Below are positions 59,301 to 64,000 of a stretch of 64,000 bases of DNA, in pieces. Origin of the DNA: Gigantopelta aegis. Its lineage: Eukaryota > Mollusca > Gastropoda > Neomphalida > Peltospiridae. Location of the stretch: positions 42,673,999 through 42,737,998 of the forward strand of contig NC_054712.1 in assembly GCF_016097555.1 (NCBI RefSeq). Direction: 5' to 3'. Below the pieces are notes generated by a model, which saw only the letters and a list, made by a program, of their open reading frames with translations, was not told the origin of the DNA and did no database searches. Every line of letters starts with the position of its first letter. Within the stretch, counting starts at the first letter, position 1. A program made the position numbers and the translations under genes.

Positions 59301-61103
59301 GTGCAGACGCCCACCTCCCAGCAGAATCCCAAAGTTATCGTTTGGCGACGTGTTCTGAAGAAAGTTACTCACAAAGTGAGCCAGTCGTAAAGCTGTTCTT
59401 CCTTCTGCTTCAAACTGGTTGTCGAACCCGTAACCCACGTCTCCCGGCAAGTACAACAAGGTCTTTGGTTTGGTGTGACAGTTCTGCGGTGTAACGCTTG
59501 TCTTTTGCCGGAAGATCCGCTTCATAGAGTCGAAGGCCACCTGGTCAAATGGACCTCTAAAAGCTCTCTTCTGTCGTCTGTGTTCTGTCACATTCTTCAC
59601 CTTAAGCCACTTCTTCCTCAAAATTTTAATCTGTCTCCTACTGATGTATTTTACTTTACCGTGAACGTATTTAGCCCACGTATCTTTATTCTTACGTTTG
59701 TGTGTTTCTTTCTTTGGCGAATCGACCATCTGACGTAGCACTGTCTTGTGTTTGTCATCTGGAAGCCGAGAAACCAACTTTCTTGTTTTCCGATTGGGTG
59801 GAATAAAGGCTCTGTGCATCTGATTGGTTGGATAAACATCTTCCTCTGTTGCATTTACAGAGCGTGTCCTCCTGGAATGAGCATTTCTCGTTAAGGGTTT
59901 GCTTTCTCCTCCGCCAGTCGTACGTGTTGTGGATCCACCCTCGAGCGTGACCCCATCTAGGGCATCTATCTGCGGGTGCACTTGAAGGTCTGAAAATAAG
60001 GTGTAATAAATGAATTAACTTAAACATGTAGGACAAGTTGATAACAGAGTATATCAATATGTAGCTTGACAATGTGCAGCCCTTATTATTAACCTCATGC
60101 TGTAGATCTCGTTATCTGCTACTCGCACATCTTACAATGTGTTGATGTAAAACTCAGGATCTGCTCGCGCGTAGGAGGTTAGCAAGCCGATATAGTATTC
60201 ATACTACTGGTGAGCAGACGTGGACATGATACTTTATAATACAAAACCGAATTCTCATGTCAGAATCGCATCTCTGCACAAGGCAGTCGAAAGAACGTTA
60301 GACAAAGTCGTGATTGCGTTCATGATCCACTATTAAATACACACTATTAAACAGTTCTCTGACGAATGCATGCCACACATTACCCAGTGACACCCACACC
60401 GACAACGTAACTTACGACCATTTAATATGGATCTGAAGATATAAGACAACTGACGAGTATGTACACATTATAAGCCATAAAACTAACTTACGAAACCTGA
60501 TAAACCATACAATTAAATTACGACCTGTGCGTGAAAACTATATAGCAAAACGTACTAGCAATGCGTATCATCGGAAACAATAAAACGAATTTACTCTGGA
60601 AACTTTGATATAACTAACATACGTATGTGCTGAAACTGTATTACTGACTACATTGTACGACCAGTTCGTTTTCGCTGAACACTGTATAACTAACATACAA
60701 CCAGTGCGTATGTGCTGTCAACTGTATAACTAACTTACATCTAGTGCGTATGCGCTGGAAACTGTATAACTAACTTACGTTCAGTTCTTATGCCCTGGCA
60801 ACTGTATAACTAACTTACGTTCAGTTCGTATGCCTTGGAAACTGTATAACTAACTTACGTTCAGTTCATATTCGCTGGAACTGTACAACTAACTTATGTT
60901 TAATTCGTATGCCCTGGAAACTGTATAACTAACTTACATCCAGTTTTTAAGCAGTTGAATCCATTCTTGTACTCGTCCTCCGTGGCCTGTTCGACGTAGA
61001 CTCCCTGGTAGACCGGCTTGATCCATTTCGGGTAGTGGTGGCGGCTCTTACACTTACACTTGTAGCCACCACGTGTAAGACCGAACCCACTTACCTGCTT
61101 GCA
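56186..61103 (-). CDS. GPR158-like: Double Cache-EGF paralogue, gene B, last five exons (5' part beyond window)
   Basis: Minus-strand exons 61103-60938, 59989-58831, 58375-58258, 57334-57180 and 56300-56186 join in one frame and align exon for exon with gene A exons 3-7 (166/166, 1132/1159, 118/118, 155/155 and 154/115 bases, same phases). The protein holds EGF-like 1, a linker with furin-like RRTR and RRQKR sites, Cache-like module 2, EGF-like 2 (GAYRCTCRQGFEFP) and a terminal RFDQLKCRIAGSETVVIH plus hydrophobic tail. No seven-helix exons follow. Exons 1-2 are absent between 61104 and 64000, so they lie to the right. Gene B faces gene A tail to tail about 14 kb apart; it is presumably an inverted duplicate. 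Role as for gene A. Confidence 0.85.
56301..57179. other. Last intron of gene B
   Basis: C/A-rich low-complexity text at 56560-56960; no feature recognised. Confidence 0.5.
57180..57334 (-). CDS. GPR158-like: Cache-EGF gene B, EGF-like 2 exon
   Basis: CRKQKGFPFLRGAYRCTCRQ, then GFEFPHKYGKFRFDG and LMELEWEKKEKGLFS. Acceptor CGTTCACAG; donor AGCAG|GTAAGC. Confidence 0.9.
57335..57846. other. Intron of gene B
   Basis: Low-complexity C/A and poly-A runs (57540-57720). No gene. Confidence 0.5.
57847..58297 (-). repeat. ~110-bp tandem array copying an exon end and donor
   Basis: TTCTTGAAG recurs at 57847, 57957, 58066, 58176 and 58289. The last of these is inside the true exon. Each unit carries, on the minus strand, a TTTGTTCTTCAAG acceptor-like end, a copy of the final 33 coding bases (NTARCDQISTT) and the donor GTAAGC or a variant, followed by the start of the intron. 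Confidence 0.93.
58258..58375 (-). CDS. GPR158-like: Cache-EGF gene B, 118-base exon
   Basis: GVVTVDVPLDLLEIDQCPSP to NTARCDQISTS. Acceptor TTATTTCTAG, donor ACATCG|GTAAGC. The last 33 bases are the source of the array that follows. Confidence 0.9.
58460..58545 (+). mobile_element. SINE S2 tail fragment
   Basis: ATTTCAATAGCCGCTGTTTA to GCTCAAGAGGTGTCTTTAAA, a decayed tail. Confidence 0.6.
58831..59989 (-). CDS. GPR158-like: Cache-EGF gene B, linker and Cache-like module 2 exon
   Basis: 1159 bases: LQVHPQIDALDGVTLEGGST, RRTR|S, a basic linker of about 99 residues, RRQKR|AFRGPFDQVAF, then GIFWDTHQFVNQDDSTREFF and CDGRVDEWVLTYVVPFFG. Nine codons longer than gene A's exon, the difference lying in the linker. 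Donor TTTAA|GTACGA. Confidence 0.92.
59990..60600. other. Intron of gene B
   Basis: No feature recognised before the 40-bp array. Confidence 0.45.
60600..60945 (-). repeat. 40-bp tandem array running into a splice donor
   Basis: ACTGTATAACTAACTTACGT recurs at a 40-bp step (TAACTTAC or TAACATAC at about 60691, 60731, 60771, 60811, 60851 and 60890), ending at 60931-60945 with the true exon edge. On the minus strand each unit reads GTAAGTTAGTTATACAG, identical to the real donor and its downstream bases. Confidence 0.93.
60938..61103 (-). CDS. GPR158-like: Cache-EGF gene B, EGF-like 1 exon
   Basis: CKQVSGFGLTRGGYKCKCKS, then RHHYPKWIKPVYQG and YKNGFNCLKTG. Entered in phase 0 after TATGTTCCAG, left in phase 1 at GGAT|GTAAGT. 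Codons 3-5 spell CAGGTAAGT, a perfect donor consensus just inside the exon. Confidence 0.87.
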
Positions 61104-61730
61104 CTGGAACATAAAATACATTTAATATCAGCGACAAAACTGTAATGCGTGATCAAAGCCATATATCTGCACAATGCAGAGTCGAACGGGTATTTGGCAA
61201 AACAGGGGTTGATTCTATGAATCTCGGTCTTGTGTCTCGTCTATAAGAGGACAGCCATTCCAGAGGACATCTAGGTTCCTATATGAGCTACCATTCGGCA
61301 ATCGAATTCAAAATTAAGTAGTAGCTCCTCTATCTCTTTCGATGAACCGTTCCAAAATGCACCAAAATTAAAGAAATTTGCGCACAACTTTACCTGTTTG
61401 ACTTACTCCTACGGAATATTCAAAGTTCATTAGCATCAAAACATACCCCCCCCCCCCCCCCCCCCCCCCCCGCTGCTGGTGCTCTCTTGAACTTTCCATT
61501 GCGGGCGGTCCCTTCCTCCCACCTACCCCAACCCCTTTTCTGTCCTGGACAAAGGAGCCGACCCATGCCGACACCTGCGCCCATGACGTGCGTGCGCTAC
61601 AACAGCTTGTTCTGAATATGCTCGTTAAACCCTATGGTCGAATGGGCATTTCGCAAAATAGTGGTTGAATCGTCTATAAGAGGACAGCCATTCCCGAGAT
61701 CCTTTACTGGAGATTTCGTCCTTGCAAATT
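61104..61730. other. Intron of gene B
   Basis: A C run of about 24 at 61447-61470. No exon recognised. Confidence 0.45.
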
Positions 61731-61929
61731 CAGTGCCCCGCGATTGGTATATCAAAGGCCGTGGTATGTGCTGTGCTGTCTGTGGGAAAGGTGCATATAA
61801 AGGATCCCCTGTTAATGGAACAATGTAGTGCACGTTTCCTCTAAGACTCTAAACAATATGTCAGCATTACCAAATGTCAATGATTGACCAGTCTAATGAT
61901 TGTACTCCAGTGTTGTCGTTAAACAAAAT
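61731..61929 (+). mobile_element. SINE S2, 5'-truncated
   Basis: GTGCCCCGCGATTGGTATAT through AAAGGATCCCCTG to GTGTTGTCGTTAAACAAAAT. Confidence 0.72.
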
Positions 61930-62699
61930 GAAATGTTTTATTTCAGTCTTAATACAGTAGTACAAACTGTGACCGTAACGCCTTAGTATGCGGTATTTTG
62001 AGTTTCCTGCGTCGTTAAACAAAACAAACTCTAAGTTTAGCCAAGTTCATGTCACCCCGAACTCCGTGTCACCCCGACCTCCGTGTTACCCGGACACTTC
62101 ATTCACCGAGCTCGTGCAACGCAGTGGGGTGTGTAATGGAAACCCGCTACTAGATCCTCCCTATACACGCTGGGAGGTCGAGCGTACAGCGAGGTGGTCA
62201 GTGTAATAGATCCACTCCGTACCCCAGGACCCCGTGGAGGCAAGGGGGGGGGGGGGGGGGGCTAGGGTTCATGTCCACACTTTTGTTTTACTAATTTTCG
62301 TGGTGGTAAAAATATTTTGGTTTCTTATTCTGTTCTAGCCAGGAGCGTTTTTAGGGTAGAGTGAGGGGCAGGTTTTGGGGGTCGAACCCAACCCACTCCC
62401 GCTCAAGCAATGTTTTTGTTTTAAATATAATTTCAAGGGAAGCATGACTCGACCCTCTATAAACCTCGTTCGTCCTTCACAGTCTAGATCCCCTCCTGCA
62501 ATAAATAGCTGCATACGCGCATGTTATTAGTTAATAATCCTTTACCATTTACGCTATTGAAACTACCGAAAATCAACTTATCGCTTATTTTCGATATCCG
62601 AAAGTTCAACGTTATGTAGTTCGGAGAAATTCGGGAAGGAAAACGTCACTACTACGCTAGTACTTCAGTAAAGTAGGACATGGCATCTAGGGTGTATAC
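61930..62699. other. Intron of gene B
   Basis: A G run at 62242-62260, and an old repeat at 62340-62515 related to 30970-31140. Confidence 0.45.
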
Positions 62700-63005
62700 T
62701 ACCAAATCAAATCCCCTAGACGACAATAGTAACATATGTGGCTAAAACTCCTACCTGAAGCGTATCAATCGACATAAACGTCACGGATATAAATACTACC
62801 ACCCCTCACCCTTAAAGTGAATCATAAAAAAAATTGGGGTCAAGCTGCTCATTTCTGAGATAACGGGTAGCGTCTATGACTACCCTAGTTCCGCACAAAA
62901 TTTGAGTACCTTTTTTTTACCGGTACCCCATACATGTTTCTAGCACAAGGTTACTTGACACAGTGGTGCACTTCGAACTTTGACCCGACCGGAAGTTATT
63001 TGGTG
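62700..63005. repeat. Dispersed repeat R9, shorter copy
   Basis: Matches 21955-22385 from AAATCCCCTAGACGACAATA to CCGGAAGTTATTTGGT but goes straight from GACACAGTGGTGCA to CTTCGAACTTTGACC, missing about 120 bases. Confidence 0.65.
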
Positions 63006-63032
63006 GCCACAAGCACCGAATATAGCGATTAT

Positions 63033-63125
63033 TGAGAAATAGCCCAATGGACCCACCGACGAGAATCGATCCTAGATCGATTGCGCATCAGGCGAGCACT
63101 GTACTACTGAGCTACGTTCCGCCCC
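63033..63125 (-). mobile_element. SINE S1 head fragment
   Basis: GAGAAATAGCCCAATGGACC to ACTGAGCTACGTTCCGCCCC (plus view). Confidence 0.7.
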
Positions 63126-63183
63126 TAAGAAGAACAGTTAAATTTCGGGCCTCTGAGGCTAGCATTGCAGTCCAACACAATTT

Positions 63184-63240
63184 GTGAACACCCAATAGGC
63201 GATGTGTATTTTTGTGATGGGGTTAAACATGCATTCATTC
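63184..63240 (+). mobile_element. SINE S5 tail fragment
   Basis: GTGAACACCCAATAGGCGAT to TAAACATGCATTCATTC. Confidence 0.65.
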
Positions 63241-63273
63241 CGACATAATTTCTACATTGGGGGGAGGAGGGGG

Positions 63274-63553
63274 TAACGACACTACTACATCACACTCATT
63301 CATTAACCGTCGGCTATTGGATTTCAAACATTGGGTAATTCTGACATTTAAGCTTAAAGAGAAAACCCGCTACATTTTTCCATTAGCAGCAAGGGATATT
63401 TTATATGCACCATCCCACAGACAGGATAGCACATACCACGGCCTTTGATATACCAATCGTGGTGCACTGGCTGGAACCAGAAATTGCCCAACTGGCTCAC
63501 CGACGGGGATCGATCCTAGATCGACTGCGCATCAAGCGAGCGCTTTACCACTC
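63274..63553 (-). mobile_element. SINE, S2 tail with S1-type head
   Basis: Tail at the left (CATTAACCGTCGGCTATTGG), head at the right (plus view GACTGCGCATCAAGCGAGCG). Confidence 0.78.
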
Positions 63554-63896
63554 AATATATCAAATGCAAATTAGCGCCGCCCCCCCCCCCCCCCCACCAC
63601 ACACACACACCAACATCGTACGATCCTGTTCTGCCATGTCATCTCGACACGGAATGTCGCATATCGATGTCGTGTTCACGTTAATAGCATACCTGTGCAG
63701 TGTACTGCCACTGAGGGAACGACCGCACACACTGTGAAATAACACTTTACACGGCGGCGCTGGAATACGGTAACCCGACCCCATATTTCCTGCCAGCTAC
63801 TGGTGTTTGTTACGACAGGGCTATCCAGTTTGTTTGCACACAATACGTATTATGATAATATATTGCTAGAGGGTAAAACGGGTATGGAAAAAAACA
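63554..63896. other. Intron of gene B or flank
   Basis: A C run at 63580-63595 and short AC repeat. Nothing else recognised. Confidence 0.4.
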
Positions 63897-64000
63897 CAGA
63901 AAGAAATGTTTTATTTAACGACGCACTCAACACATTTTATTTACAGATATATAGCGTCGGACATATGGTTAAGGACCACAAAGATATTGAGAGAGGAAAC
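63897..64000 (-). mobile_element. SINE, family S1, cut by the window edge
   Basis: GAAATGTTTTATTTAACGAC to GATATTGAGAGAGGAAAC; the rest lies outside. Confidence 0.82.

Overview
The window is animal nuclear DNA, most likely from a mollusc. Three split host genes with GT-AG introns sit in AT-rich DNA packed with tRNA-derived SINEs, small TTAA-flanked inverted-repeat elements, Tc1-like transposons and microsatellites. The mollusc call rests on the SINE families and on the lophotrochozoan look of the proteins; I could not test it by search. I recognised no LTR or virus-like element.

Layout. (1) 495-8584, plus strand: a complete three-exon SLC10-type (P3/SLC10A3-like) sodium-solute transporter gene of 495 codons, with introns full of SINEs, a long inverted-repeat element and TTAA elements. 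(2) 8585-32160: no host gene recognised. It holds minisatellites, about a dozen SINE copies, LINE 3' ends, two adjacent Tc1-like elements of different families (16794-18301 and 18334-19922) and a third Tc1-like element (28314-29807). (3) 32302-41999, plus: a complete seven-exon gene for a 937-residue secreted or surface protein made of two Cache-EGF modules like the GPR158/GPR179 ectodomain, but with no seven-helix domain. (4) 42066-56185: intergenic, with another adjacent pair of unlike Tc1-like elements (44252-45760 and 45821-47315), a long quiet AT-rich stretch and microsatellites. (5) 56186-61103, minus: the last five exons of a paralogue of gene 3, tail-to-tail with it, whose 5' exons lie beyond the right edge. 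(6) 61104-64000: its intron, with repeats.

What stands out. The two paralogues both end in a short hydrophobic exon instead of a receptor core, so they look like ectodomain-only (GPI-anchored, single-pass or secreted) relatives of the glycine-sensing GPR158 family. Each has an internal two-fold repeat with matching intron phases, and each carries two conserved furin-like sites around a Lys/Arg-rich linker. Three of their 5' splice sites have been copied in tandem into the following intron (43-bp, 40-bp and 110-bp units). The 110-bp unit also copies the last 33 coding bases with a usable-looking acceptor. SINE 3' tails lie directly against two 3' splice sites (SLC10 exon 3; Cache-EGF exon 5).

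The two Cache-EGF genes are presumably tandem-inverted duplicates. I see no functional link between them and the SLC10 gene.
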